A stretch of DNA of 64,000 nt from Cryptomeria japonica (GCF_030272615.1 NC_081411.1:155766971-155830970); one strand, 5' to 3'; shown: positions 34,755 to 46,016, numbered from the stretch's first letter. Notes: generated by a model from the sequence alone, not told the origin. Numbers and translations: made by a program.

Positions 34755-35491
34755 AATAGAGATTAGTTTTCTAAATATGAAGAAATTTGAGGGAGGTAAG
34801 GTTTACTTGGGTGAGGATTCTCATTTAGATATTGTTGGTTGTGGTAAAGTCAAAATAATGTTTCTTGATGGTAGAATAAAAGGGATCAATGGTGTGTTAC
34901 ATATCCATAGACTAGCATGGAATTTGTTATTTGTGAGAAAATTGATAGATGAGGGTGTGTAGGGAGTCTTTTTTGATGCAGGAAGTAAAATGGTGAGAGG
35001 TGCTATGGTGATTTCTAGAGGTGCCAAATTTGGTACATTATATAAGTTGGATATAAACAACATTGAGTGTAATAGTACTTCTATGAAAATCAAATTTATG
35101 GATACTTCATTAGAATATTTGAGGGTTTCATCTTCAGCAAATAGTCGTGGCTCTTGGGTACCTAAGGGTGATGTTTCTTTTTAATGAAAGTGACCTAATA
35201 GAGAAAATGGTCTAAGGACCTTCAAAAAGAAAAACCTTATTGAAAGTTTGAATAATTGTAATCTTGATTTTTACTTCTGTGAGCATTACATTTATGGAAA
35301 TCAAAACCACATTTAGTTTTACTTGACTTCTCATAAACCTTGTAGTATTTTGGATCTTATTCATTTTGATTTTTTGATCTTGTAGATGTTCCTTTCATTG
35401 GAAAATCTACATATTATGTTTCATTTATTGATGATTTTAGTGGAAGGACATGGGTATATTTTTTAAAGAGTATATCTATTTTTTTAGTTGA
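34755..35491 (+). pseudogene. Copia-1 protease end, GAG-pre-integrase and integrase start
   Basis: This part of a copia polyprotein would process the polyprotein and start the integrase. One frame runs from about 34777 to 35184 with a single stop near 34960. It shows the region after the protease (GGKVYLGEDSHLDIVG, then a VLHIHRLAWNLLFV segment as in copia LHVPxLxxNLLSV). From about 35205 there are remnants of the pre-integrase zinc region (CNLDFYFCEH) and the first integrase strand (HFDF, TWVYF-like at 35440-35465). The frame breaks at 35491 where LARD-1 starts. Gypsy-1 sits directly upstream, so the left part is missing. Non-functional. Confidence 0.75.
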
Positions 35492-35934
35492 TGTAGCATC
35501 CTAAAATTGCACCCCTTACAATTTTGACTGCATTCGGGGCCCTCACCTTAGCAGTCTCATCTCCATGCTTGATCAAGACCCGTTTATAACTCCCCTATGC
35601 AACCAAGCTTAATATTTGCATCTTGTAACTTGCAGCTCCTTTCTGCTGGCCTAAATTAGGGTAGGACCAAGGCGCCATGCCCTGGTCCTCCCTAATAAGG
35701 ACCTATTTTGGCCCCTAGGCCCTATCTCAAATTTGAGCAAGAAACACCCCTCTATGTTGGCTCATATCAGAAAATTAGTCAATTCATCCTACTGATAAGT
35801 ATCTAAGGAGGTACTTCCCTCTCATTTGGGGTAACCAACAATAAGGCAATTAGGTGGAGAAGCAACTACATCAAGCATTCATCTTTAAGAATTCTTCAAG
35901 GTTGCATATTCTTCATCCATCCATTAGAGCATAC
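35492..35934 (+). repeat. LARD-1 5' LTR, first part
   Basis: Starts TGTAGCATCCTAAAATTGCACC and matches 60365-60815. It ends at the CATAC that was duplicated by NA-A. Continues at 42505. Confidence 0.9.
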
Positions 35935-36712
35935 TATTGGCATATGCACACTCCAATGAGACATTGAAGGTGATTGAAGGTTTTGTCATTGATGGCAACC
36001 TTACAATCCTATGACACTAGCATCAACAGATCACACTCTACACCAACACTTAAACTACAAGCATCGACAGAGAAAGGAAGTATATTGACATAGAGGCCGA
36101 CATGATTTTTGTTATAATATATTTTATTTATTATTGTAAAATCTTTTGTAAGATGATGTGGAATGATGTAAAATGACTTATATATATAAGAAGTCATTGT
36201 AAGACATTTTGTAAGGAGATGAAATGAACAAGGAAAAATTATTAGGCAGACCTATTATGCGAAAATAGGTAAAAAGGGTTTATGTAAGAAGCAGAGCAGA
36301 AACCGGTACTGAATTTGGCTTTGAAGATGCTATTGTAAAGCAGTACAAGTTATTGGATTTGTATAATCCACATTGTAAGTTAGTGAGACTTCCCATTTGA
36401 GCAGTGAGCTCTAGGCACTTGGCCTTCCTGCATGTGCAGGCCCCTATTGTAAGTAATATTCTCTTATTGGCCAGTAAGTGAATATTGTGGGTTACAAATC
36501 CCACCGAGGTTTTTCCCACACCGGGTTTCCTTGTTAAATCAGTGTGTTATGGTGTGTTTCTTATGTGGTTACTTTCATTTTTGTTTATTGCATTATTTCT
36601 TGCATACCGGTACACTGTTATAACATGCTCTACATGTTTTAAGTTAAGAAATCCTAATTACCGATTAGATATTGATTCACCCCCCCTCTCAGTATCTGTG
36701 GGAATCCTAACA
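35935..36712 (+). repeat. NA-A 5' LTR, 778 bp
   Basis: Starts TATTGGCATATGCACAC (TGTTGG in the 3' LTR) and ends GGAATCCTAACA. Carries GAGGTTTTTCCCACACCGGG near 36507-36526 and CACCCCCCCTCTCAGTAT near 36680-36697. Confidence 0.92.
36179..36190 (+). promoter_or_regulatory. TATA box in an inverted repeat, NA-A 5' LTR
   Basis: TATATATATAAG flanked by AATGACTT on the left and AAGTCATT on the right, so the TATA lies in the loop of an 8-bp inverted repeat. The same layout is in the other LTRs of NA-A and NA-B (around 41964, 49109, 54938). Likely core promoter; role of the palindrome unknown. Confidence 0.6.
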
Positions 36713-36714
36713 AT

Positions 36715-36726
36715 TGGTATCAGAGC
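36715..36726 (+). other. NA-A primer binding site (iMet-type)
   Basis: TGGTATCAGAGC two bases after the LTR end. Confidence 0.9.
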
Positions 36727-36783
36727 TTGGTCCTCTATTTTCAAAATCCTAACAACTTGAGGAAGATCTTGACACCGGTAAAG

Positions 36784-37911
36784 ATGGAAAATCTAATGAA
36801 GCAACTAGAAGCAACTCTCTCAGATTATGATGCAGAAAAATTGAAAAACATCAAACTTGAAGATGATCTAAAAGCAGCTCAGGATATCATTTAGGCACTT
36901 CAAGAGAATTTTACCATTGCAAGAAACAAGAGAAGAGAATTATGTGAAAAGATGCAAAATGAAAATGATGAAAAGGAATCACTTAATGATGAGATAAGCA
37001 AGCTGAAACTAGAGAACATAACAATGAAGAATGAGATGCAGGATATGACCATGAGATTATATAAAGAAATTAAAGATAGGAAAAAGAATGAAGAAGAATT
37101 GACCAAAAGACTAAGTGATGCAGCAAATGAGAACACAAGACTTAGGTATGAAAATGACCTATTAAAGACAGATTCTGATGCACACTCAGAATGACTCAAA
37201 TGAACTGATGAGACAGAAAGAAGTTCTAGAAAGAGAATTGGTTACTACAAATCAACATAAAGAAAAATTCAAGAAAAGCTTAGAGGAACTTGGTAACTTG
37301 CTGAAGAATCAGAAACCTAAAGGTGACACTTCTTGAATTGGCTTTGAAGTTGGAGAAAGCTCCGGTACTGCAAACACTCAGGATCACAGCAAATCGGTAA
37401 GACAACCTAATGCTTATAAATTCAACGGAAAATGCTTTAACTGTATAAGTATGGGCATAGAGAAAATCAAGGTAGATCTAGAAATTATCAGAACATCAAC
37501 ACACCCACCGGTCAATGTTCAAAATGCAACAAAGTTGGTCACAACTCTGAAAATTGCAGAATGAATGTGAGATGCTATGTTTGTGGAAGATTTGGACACC
37601 TATCTAATCAATGTAGAACACAAACTGGCATAGGTTATGGCAAAGCTATTCAGAAAAATAATGTGACTTATTATGCATGTAACAAGATTGGGCACATTGC
37701 TAAATTCTATAGAAGCAAGGGATCACCGGCAGACAACAAAAGTTCTAGCTTGAAAGGAAAATAAAAAGTTGAAGAGGATAAGCAAGAATTCTCAAAACAA
37801 TGGATTAGAAAGTCTGATCTAAATGTTGGGAATACTCCTCCACATATAACCAATCAATGCTTCACCAGTAGGACAGAGTAGTGCTTCACCGGAAGCTCTT
37901 CATCAAACTGA
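36784..37911 (+). pseudogene. NA-A ORF1: coiled-coil protein with zinc knuckles
   Basis: ATG at 36784, 58 bases after the PBS. The first ~160 residues are a highly charged coiled coil (KLKLENITMKNEMQDMTM, KKNEEELTKRLSDAANENTR). The C-terminal part carries CCHC knuckles: CSKCNKVGHNSENC near 37519-37560, CYVCGRFGHLSNQC at 37573-37614 and CYACNKIGHIAKFY near 37675-37716, plus a first knuckle broken by a deletion near 37440. One early stop (36892-36894), a one-base insertion near 37170 and further shifts break it. No copia capsid domain is visible, so the coiled coil seems to stand in for it. ORF1 of NA-B is a better preserved copy. Confidence 0.78.
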
Positions 37912-38216
37912 AGAAAATCTTCTTTGAGGGTTTGGCAATAAATGAGACATATGCTATTATTCCCTCGGTTAATGGTAAGAAGTTGGAAATTACTTCATTA
38001 TCGGTAGACAATGTTAAGTAACTACTTAACCGACATGCATTAAATGTGGTAGATGACAAATAGACTTTATAAATTTGTAATTTTAGCTCCATTTCACTTC
38101 ACCGTGATTTCAAACATTTGAAGAGCGCGAAATTGCAGAGCTAAAGAATTTTGAGCAAAGAGGAAAAGGCATTTCGGAAATCAATCCATCAAAAGGCAGA
38201 AAAGGTATTTATCATC
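37912..38216 (+). other. NA-A spacer between ORF1 and ORF2
   Basis: 305 bases without a supported gene. Well conserved in NA-B (50885-51191), including TTTGAGGGTTTGGCAATAAA and CATTAAATGTGGTAGATG. Confidence 0.55.
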
Positions 38217-40148
38217 ATGGCATCCATCTCTGCACTTGAATATATAGCAAACCCTACTGTAGTCGAGGTTATAAAATGTCCTAGGCCCGTATTTCAACTA
38301 GTTCCTGAAGTAGCAAAGAAAGATGACTCTGTAGGTGCTTTTTCTCAAATTCCAAAAGGAGTTGTTTTTGCTGAAGACCCCAGAATTTACATCCATTGCA
38401 ACATAGAGGAATTAGGAGATGAAGAGATTAAAAAAATGTATAGATCTATCATATGTGATGAATCTGGAAATGTAAAACTGGAACATAAAATCATTGAAAC
38501 CCTAGGATTTACTGAAATCCTCTGCATTCTTGAATTTCCCAAGGATGTGATTAGGATAGTCTCAAGTAGGGTGCATGGAGAATTTTTATGGTTAGATGCA
38601 ATTCATAAAATTACCAAGGAAGCTGTCAAAGCAGTGACAGGGTTACCCTCAACCGGTAAAAGACCAGACAAAACCAAGAAGGTCTCAAATGACCTAGTTA
38701 CTAAGCTAATTGGTGCTACATTTGATAAAAGGTCCTTAAGAGTCAATGATGTAACTGACACCAATGTAAGGTTTATCAACATGATATTAGGGTATAAGGC
38801 AACTCATGCAAACAAACTCAATTCAGTATCAAGTTTATGCATTAAGAGTGCTTATGACATGATCACAGATAATGTAAAGATTGACATAGGTGAATGGTTG
38901 AAGGATGAGTTAATTGACAACCTAGGTAAGATTAAGAAGGATAAGAAAGGAACTTTTAGGTTTGGAAATCTACTAGTATGTTTGATGCTACATATAACCA
39001 AATAGGTTCCCGGTATAGGCTACAAAGAACTTGGATTTGATATACCGGTAGGTAAACAACTAACATAACTATTCAACAATATGGGAAAAGATAAGGAAAA
39101 CAATATCCACGAACACTTTCAAGCACTTAAGGACAAAATGAAGAAGAGAATCAGATTATCACAAAAGATTGTTGACAAATATAAGGATAACATATGCTTT
39201 GTAATTAAAAAGGATGAGATATGGATGGAAGGAGTCATCCCTAGGACAATTTGGGTAACAGAAATGGGTTATGAGATAGATGACCTTATCATTGAAACAT
39301 ATGCTAAAGCACTTCTGGAAGCACCAAATGAACCAAAGGAAGAAGTATTTGGTAGTGCCGAGACCATAGAAAAGAAAATACAATCCCATAAAAGAGTGAA
39401 AAAGGTTGAAGCAGTTGTAAGAAGAGGTTCTAGACAAGCAAAAGAAATCAAGGATAATGTAATGAAACAAACCGGTATCATAGAGGATGAGTTAACAGCT
39501 CCACAACCTGAAACTCACCTATCATCGGTAGGCACATCTTCAGAGAATGACATGCCTGCAACTTTCAAGAGAGTTGTAAGGAAAAGAGATCCCTCACTGG
39601 CAACCACACCCTCACCTAGGAGGACAAGACAGAAACAACAAGCAATGAGATCTCCAGTTAGGAAGACTACACCGAAGAAGAAACTGACACCTAAGAAAAA
39701 GAAGAGGACAAATCAGGACATGGCCCCTCTTGACATACTATTGAATGAAATTATAGAGGAAGGGAAACTAAAGAGCATAGAGAAATTGTATGACATTCTG
39801 ACTGCAGATGAAAAAGAACAAGTAGAAAACAGTGTTATATTGCATATGGACATGTATAAGAAATTTTTGATGGAAGTGGTAGATGAAGTACTAGATGAAT
39901 TATTTAAGAGATTGGAAGCAAGGAGACAAGCAGTAGTAGAACTCGACAAGAAAATCAAGATAGAAAAGCTACTTGCTGTGTACCCAGTGAACTCACCCAA
40001 AGAAATTGATGATTTAATTACTGAAGCCAACCGGTCAGTATTTTCTACAGCACACCAGCACATTGCATTAATGGTTGGAAGAGTTAATGAGGTGACTGAG
40101 GAAACAAAAAATGCATCAGATATATTCCTAGTTGAAAAAGAAAAATAG
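38217..40148 (+). pseudogene. NA-A ORF2, 643 codons, unknown function
   Basis: Starts MASISALEYIANPTVVEV at ATG 38217. In one frame to the TAG at 40146-40148, with only two other stops (39003, 39066). N-terminal ~300 residues are a folded domain with the pattern of plant transposon-associated proteins (IHKITKEAVKAVTGLP, TDTNVRFINMILGYKA, SLCIKSAYDMI, GEWLKDELIDNLG). A Lys/Arg stretch (TPKKKLTPKKKKR near residue 490) could be a nuclear localisation or nucleic-acid binding segment. Then comes a helical, acidic part (LTADEKEQVENSV, RLEARRQAVVELDKKIKIEK). No protease, integrase or RT motif. It is shared with NA-B, so it belongs to the element. I do not recognise a named family. Confidence 0.72.
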
Positions 40149-40157
40149 GAAGAGTAC

Positions 40158-41519
40158 ATGAGCCACAAACCTATAAAGGTTTATCAGAAGGAAAAGGACA
40201 AGGGTAAAGGTAAAGTTGGTGGACTACCTAGTATCAAAGTTAAAGACAACTTAACCCCACCTTCTTTGATTACTCCATCGGTAACAACAATAACTACAGA
40301 AGATCAACCGACAGTTGAAAGTATGGATGTAGAGGATGTCAATCCTAATCTTGAAGTCTTATATATAGTGGATGTTGATACACAAAAGATCAACATTGTG
40401 GTAGACAAAGATACAACTGGTAAGACTGAAATGGCTAGTGAGCCACCGGTAGCTGAGCAAACTGATAACACTCAAGAGAAACTGACAGATGATGACAAAG
40501 AACAACAAGTAGAAACTTAGACTCAGACTGAGATAGAACAACAAATAGAGAAACAAGAAGAGAAATAGGCTCCAGAATAGGCATAGGTTCACAAGAAAAC
40601 AGAGCAACCGGCAATAGGAAAAGTACAAAAACCATTGCTTAAAGAAATAGAAACACAAACAGACCTACCAGAGGTCACAACAAGCTTGGTTACTTCTACC
40701 ACTAGCAGTATTCAGAATGTTGGTTCCTCATCAGCAGGCTACAAACCAACTAATGTGACTGAAGTACTCCTAGATTCAATTAAGAGGATAATAGATTGCA
40801 GCTCACAAGCCTATAAGGCTATAGATGACACCATACCAATTCTAAAGAGGCTAGCTCCTAACTGCAACATAGACAATAAGGTTTCATTAAATCAAATTGA
40901 AATTTTGTCAAAATACATCAATGAAAATACAGTGACAATTGAGAAAATAAAGGAAGAGGCATTGAAGGATAAGATGGAACTTGAAAAGCAAAAATTCTTT
41001 GAAGATTAGATAAAGAAGTATACAAGAGAATTTGACACACTTCTATCGGAACTATGTAATTTACTAAAAGAGTTCAAGACTTTGTACAAAGACACATGCA
41101 TGACAAACCTACTAACAACTGATATAGATAAGCAAATAAGCAAGGTACAAGATGAAATAAATAAACTTGCAGACAATTTTGTTAACTCACCAGATACACT
41201 ATCAGTTTTTGAACAACAGATAACAAAATTTGAGGATGAATTACTTCAGTTGGGAAGAGAAAAGAAGAAAATAGTGGACAAGGCAAAAAGTTTAAGGTTA
41301 AGACTGAGTCCAAGATTGGATTATCTAGCATTTATGTGGAAAGAGATATCTAAGGCACTTGTATAGGGATAGAGGACACCAACAGAGCACATGCAGCTTC
41401 TCACTGGTACAGTTCAAAGGACAGAGACAACTATCAGAGACAGTAAAAAGTTTATGGAGAGTATAAACTTAATTTTGGTGGATATATTTCAAATGGTGAC
41501 CACACAGGTACAAGGTTGA
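40158..41519 (+). pseudogene. NA-A ORF3, coiled-coil protein in phase with ORF2
   Basis: Begins with ATG 40158 (MSHKPIKVYQKEKDKGKGK), nine bases after the ORF2 stop and in the same frame, so it may be read as ORF3 or as a readthrough tail. A low-complexity Thr/Glu/Gln part (VETxTQTEIEQQIEKQ) with stops near 40518-40590 is followed by a helical domain (VLLDSIKRIIDCSSQAYKAI, IPILKRLAPN, LSKYINENTVTIEKIKEE, KFEDELLQLGREKKKIVDK). Stops also at 41007, 41364 and 41370; the final TGA is at 41517-41519. Function unknown. Confidence 0.65.
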
Positions 41520-41565
41520 AACTACAAACTCTACTGACATCTTGACAACCTTTGTCATTGATGCC

Positions 41566-41575
41566 AAAGGGGGAG
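41566..41575 (+). other. NA-A internal second polypurine tract
   Basis: CATTGATGCCAAAGGGGGAG, a near copy of the sequence before the 3' LTR, about 130 bases upstream of it. Present at the same place in NA-B (54538-54547). Confidence 0.65.
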
Positions 41576-41693
41576 TAGTGGTATGAGAAAATCCATTATC
41601 ACAAGGATCATATGCTCAGGGGGAGCACACACATTTTTGGTAACAGTTTTGGATACACTTTTGAATTTTCTCATGAGTGTTGTCATCAATGCC

Positions 41694-41705
41694 AAAGGGG
41701 GAGAT
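41694..41705 (+). other. NA-A polypurine tract
   Basis: AAAGGGGGAGAT directly before TGTTGGCATATGC. Confidence 0.88.
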
Positions 41706-42499
41706 TGTTGGCATATGCACACTCCAATGATACATTGAAGGTGATTGAAGGTTTTTTCATTGATGGCAACCTTACAATCCTATGGCATCGGCAAGGCATT
41801 ACACCGGCATCAACAGATCACACTCTACACCAGCACTTAGACTATCGACACCGATAGAGAAAGGAAGTATATCGACACAGAGGCCGACAAGATTTTAGTT
41901 ATAATGTATTTTATTTATTATTGTAAAATCTTTTGTAAGACGACTTGGCATGATGTAAAATGACTTATATATATAAGAAGTCATTGTCAAACATTTTGTA
42001 AGGAGATGAAATGAATAAGGAAAAATTATTAGGCAAACCTATTATGCAAAAATAGGTAAAAAGGGTTTATGTAAGAAGTAGAGCAGAAACCGGTACTGAA
42101 TCTGGCATTGAAGATGCTATTGTAAAGTAGTACAAGTTATTGGATTTGTATAATCCACATTGTAAGTTAGTGAGACTTCCCATTTGAGCAGTGAGCTCTA
42201 GGCACTTGGCCTTCCTGCATGTTCAGGCCCCTATTGTAAGTAATATTCTCTTATTGGCCAGTAAGTGAATATTGTGCATCACAAATCCCACTGAGGTTTT
42301 TCCCACACTGGGTTTCCTCATTAAATCATTGTGTTATGGTGTGTTTCTTATGTGGTTACTTTCATTTCTATTTATTGCATTATTTCTTGCATACCATTAC
42401 ACTGTTATAATATGCTCTACATGTTTTAAGTTAAGAAATCCTAATTACCGATTGGATACTGATTCACGCCCCCTCTCAGTATTTGTGGGAATTCTAACA
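41706..42499 (+). repeat. NA-A 3' LTR, 794 bp
   Basis: Mate of 35935-36712. The pair differs at many positions, including a short indel near 41790, visibly more than the Tat LTR pair, so NA-A looks older than the Tat insertion. Confidence 0.92.
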
Positions 42500-42504
42500 C
42501 ATAC

Positions 42505-43201
42505 ATCATTCATTTGCAAGCATGTGGGTGTGTTAGGGTTTTGTCACATTCATTCCATTTCATACAACATATGTGATTACATCTAAGAAGCAAAGCATCA
42601 TCATCATCTATTGCAGATTTGAAGGTATACCTTTCCATAATTTACTTCAAGCATTTGGAGTATTTCATTTAGGGTTGATTCTAAATTAGGGTTTGACTTA
42701 GGCAAACCTCTATTCCCAACCCCTTTCTCCTTCTTTCTATGTGTACGAAGCAGGTGCACAGTTGTACCTCTAGAATAAAGCTTTATTTGTAGAGACAAAA
42801 AATTCATTTTTGATGCGCAAAAATTTTGGAGGACCAAGAGGGTGGGCATCCTGGTTTGAACACACGGTCCCTACTACTTTTGGTAGATTTTTTAGATCAG
42901 CTCCGAATCATCTCAAACTCCTTAGATCCAGGTGCACAACAAAATTCAAAATTTGTAGCTCACAGTTTCCGCTTATTTTGTCTTCAATTCCAACATTTTA
43001 CTTATTTTAACAATTCAACTTACAAAAGAGGAAAACCCAAATTAACCCAATCTACTCAGTATTCAGTCCTTGTCTCATTTAGGATTGGATCTAGTGGATT
43101 CATCTCCTTTTTTGAATGTAAATTCCTCCAAGTGAAAATCAACTTAGTGATTTCCCCTTTCTATGTGGTGAATTCAATAAGCTCCAATTTTCCACTTTAC
43201 A
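42505..43201 (+). repeat. LARD-1 5' LTR, second part
   Basis: Matches 60825-61522 of the 3' LTR and ends CACTTTACA. Open stretches here, such as 42826-43317, cross the LTR end and are not genes. Confidence 0.9.
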
Positions 43202-43204
43202 TTT

Positions 43205-43221
43205 TGGTGAACTTGACTCCG
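43205..43221 (+). other. Putative LARD-1 primer binding site
   Basis: TGGTGAACTTGACTCCG starts three bases after the LTR end at 43201, the expected spacing. The tRNA partner is not known to me. Confidence 0.5.
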
Positions 43222-43655
43222 TACACCATTAATTCTGATTTCAGATTTGAGTATATGCAATTTAAAATTCCAATTTTCATTTACAAGTTTGTTTTCCTTG
43301 CAAATTTTAAAATTTAGAGGTTAATTTCACTAAAACCCTAATTTTTAAATTCAAAATTGAGCTTTTGATTTGTATAATTTGGATTAACTATTTTAGATCT
43401 GAGCATTCATTCAATTTTTCATCTACAAGCCAAATTTCATAGTTAATTTTTAAAATTAAGTGGTTAATTTCAAAAACCCTAATTTTTAATTTAAAAAAAA
43501 AATTAAGCTTGTGGGTTGTTTAAATATTGAATTTCCCTCTTAAAATTTGGTTGCTAATTTAAAATTCAAATTCAAAATTGCAACCTTGGATCAAATTTCA
43601 AATTTCAAATTAAGTGGTTAATTAAACAAACCCTAATTTCTAAATTTAAATTAAT
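43222..43655 (+). other. LARD-1 leader, A/T-rich with telobox-like repeats
   Basis: Imperfect repeats of the form AATTAAGTGGTTAATTTC followed by AAACCCTAA. Exact AAACCCTAA is at 43333-43341, 43474-43482 and 43628-43636. Cut at 43655 by the LINE; continues at 55883. Confidence 0.6.
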
Positions 43656-43910
43656 AGATTGAATGCTCTGCAGCTAGGGCACATCTTTCGAGGTTGTCGC
43701 TGGTTGCAGGTCACCACCGCATGCGAGGGTTCCTTGGCTTGGCAGCCCTCAAACATTAATTGTAGACCTACCTTATTCAATGGAGGCAAATAAATGATCT
43801 CAAGGCAATGAATCTCCACACACGCTTCATGTTGCCAAGAACGAGTGCTCGAAACGGAAGACCTTCAGCCAGGTGGTGGAGGGCAAACGGATTATTTTCC
43901 TTCGCCTGCC

Positions 43911-44771
43911 ATGCCCCCAACTGCTCCCTTCAAACCCTCCCCAACTACCTCTTCTCACTCTCATCCCCCCACTCCTCCCTTGTTAGACATCTTTCCCCCT
44001 TCTCCGACTATCCCCCACCCTGCCGACCCCCCTTCCTCTTCGGCTCCCTCAATGGCCGCTTCTATCTTGAACTACAGTATTGCTATTAAAGATGCCCTTT
44101 CCGCTTCTCAATCCCCCCCCTTTGAACTTGATGTTCCTACTATTAACTCTGAACTTCCCTTGGGCCCAAGATCCTAGAATGCACAACAACTTATGTTGGA
44201 AAAATTAAGAAGAGCTGCTGAAGCTAGAAAGATTCTTGAGCAAAACCTTCACAAGAAGAAATTGAAAATTGAAGCCTCATCATGGTAGATGCCTGGTCTT
44301 CAGGGCTTGGATAGGGGTTCATCACCTATAATAGATACCCCCAGTAGTGCCTCTGGACATGGCCTTGAATTGGTTGCATGTAGGGGAGCTGTTGAAGAAA
44401 CTAAAATGGAAGAGGTGAATCCTCCTACCCTAGATTTGAAGGATTGTGGAGGCAGTCCCACTATGGGTGAAACCTCGGTAGATCCCCTAGGTGCATCCAA
44501 TGGGTTAGAGGCCTCTATGCAAGACCTTGTTAGTAGTACCTATTATACCTCTGAAACCCCTATTGAAGCCTTGAATGCAGAATAGACTGTGACACAAAAT
44601 AGTGGGATCAACATGGATCCCCTTACTCCTAGGTGCACCAATTTTGAGAAAGGCTTGGTAGAAATGCTAGAGGGGTTCACTATGGTCAAATACAGGAAAT
44701 CCAGAAGGAAGAGATCCCCCAAAAATAGCAAAGATAGCGCCTCTAGGAAGGAATCCCTTGGCCTTGAATAG
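43911..44771 (+). pseudogene. LINE ORF1, proline-rich
   Basis: First ATG in the open frame is 43911 (MPPTAPFKPSPTTSSHSHPP). The N-terminus is Pro/Ser-rich, then a short helical part (KLRRAAEARKILEQNLHKKK, near 44195-44260), an acidic middle and a basic end (KYRKSRRKRSPKNSK near 44690). Stops at 44176, 44286 and 44583 keep the frame. Plant L1 ORF1 proteins usually carry an RNA-binding domain and a CCHC knuckle; I see neither. RNA-chaperone role is inferred from position only. The 43656-43910 stretch before it is 5' UTR. Confidence 0.6.
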
Positions 44772-44910
44772 ATATCCGAGGCAAGGAAAAAGAGAGGTAG
44801 ACCTTTTTCCTCCATTGCATTTGATGCCAACAATATCAAAAATAAAGAGGACTGGCCTAAATGCTTTGAGGGATTTAAATCCCAACTGGACCCCTCCATT
44901 AAAGTTAGCC

Positions 44911-46016
44911 ATGCTGAAAACAATCTCTTGGAATATTAGGGGCCTTGAGGCCCCTGATAGGAAATATATCATTAAGAGATACCTTAATGGACATAAGGAC
45001 ATGGATTGTCTCCTTCTTCAAGAGTTAAAGGCTGTTGGCTTCACTCTACAAATTGGCCTTAAATGTATTTAGAGGGAGGCTACATCCTTTTGCACCAACC
45101 ACTCCAAGGGTAAAAGAGGTACAACCATACTACTTAGCCCTAGATGGGCTAATAAAGTGATTAACTGGGGACAATCCCCCTGTGCTAGGGCTATCTGGGT
45201 TTCTATTTAGCTGGATGACCAAAAGTTTGGAATCTATCCTATATATGCCCCCAATGACTATAGGGAGAGGGGGGAGCTCTGGAACTGGATAAAGGGCTTT
45301 GAGGACATCCCTTGGATTGTGGGGGGTGATTTCAATATGATTGAACATACAAATGACAAAAAAAGAGGCAACAAGTTTGAATAGAAAGGTATGGAAAGGC
45401 CGCAGTGGGACATAATGATTAATAAACTACATCTTATTGACCCTATTGCTGGAAGGAAAGGCCATTTGAACACTGTGTGGTATACTTGGTGTAACTATCA
45501 GTAGATGAATAAGAGAATCTACTGCAGACTAGACAGACTCTACTTCAACAAAATCCTCTTTGACATTAGCAAAGGAACTAATGGGGATCGGTACTTTGTT
45601 TCCCCATACACACTGTCTGACCATCATCCCATAATAATGGGTATTGATCTCTCCTCCTCTTGTCACCTTCCCTCTACAAGACCTATTTCCTTCACTTTAA
45701 ACACTAGACTCTTGGAGGATGAGGATCTCTATTTTGCCTTGGCCTTTATCAGATTGTTTAACATGAAAGAGCTACACCGTCTTTCTAATATTGACAAATA
45801 GAATTTGAATATTAAAAGATGGACCACCCTCTACCAAATAGTAGGGAAAAGAAAGCCAAGGATGCCAAGAGACTTGAGAGGCTTCTTCAGGATGAGCTAT
45901 GTAATGTTGAAATGGATCTTCAGGACTCACCTAATGATGAAAGTCTCACTAACACCTTGGTGTCAATCAAGAATTGGCTAGGAAAATTTAGAATGAGAAG
46001 GTTAGAGGATTGAAAA
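44911..46016 (+). pseudogene. LINE ORF2, APE-type endonuclease
   Basis: Starts at ATG 44911 with MLKTISWNIRGLEAPDRK, the normal start of plant L1 ORF2. This domain would nick target DNA. Motifs in order: SWNIRGL (metal-binding Asn), LLLQELK (Glu, near 45025), IYAPNDYRERGELW, IVGGDFNMI (Asp/Asn, near 45330), RLDRLYF (near 45530), and LSDHHPIIMG (catalytic His, near 45620). Stops at 45070, 45208, 45382, 45504 and 45799. The end of this part shifts frame near 45800-46010. Confidence 0.83.

Larger units (their letters stand above)
35935..42499 (+). mobile_element. NA-A: non-autonomous copia-like element, 6.6 kb
   Basis: Exact CATAC on both sides (35930-35934, 42500-42504), inside the LARD-1 5' LTR. 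LTRs 35935-36712 and 41706-42499, iMet PBS, and AAAGGGGGAGAT PPT. The interior has a coiled-coil/zinc-knuckle protein and a long two-part ORF, with no protease, integrase, RT or RNase H. Sister copy: NA-B (48865-55470). Copia affinity rests on PBS, PPT and LTR motifs shared with Copia-2. Confidence 0.9.

Noticed and set aside
39713-40168. Ser-rich and Leu/Phe-rich minus-strand ORFs here and at 40359-40658, 52490-52933, 53334-53567
   Set aside because: Shadows of the conserved + strand ORF2/ORF3 of NA-A and NA-B.
42826-43317. 163-codon + strand ORF
   Set aside because: Runs across the LARD-1 LTR end, and the matching 3' LTR region is not open.
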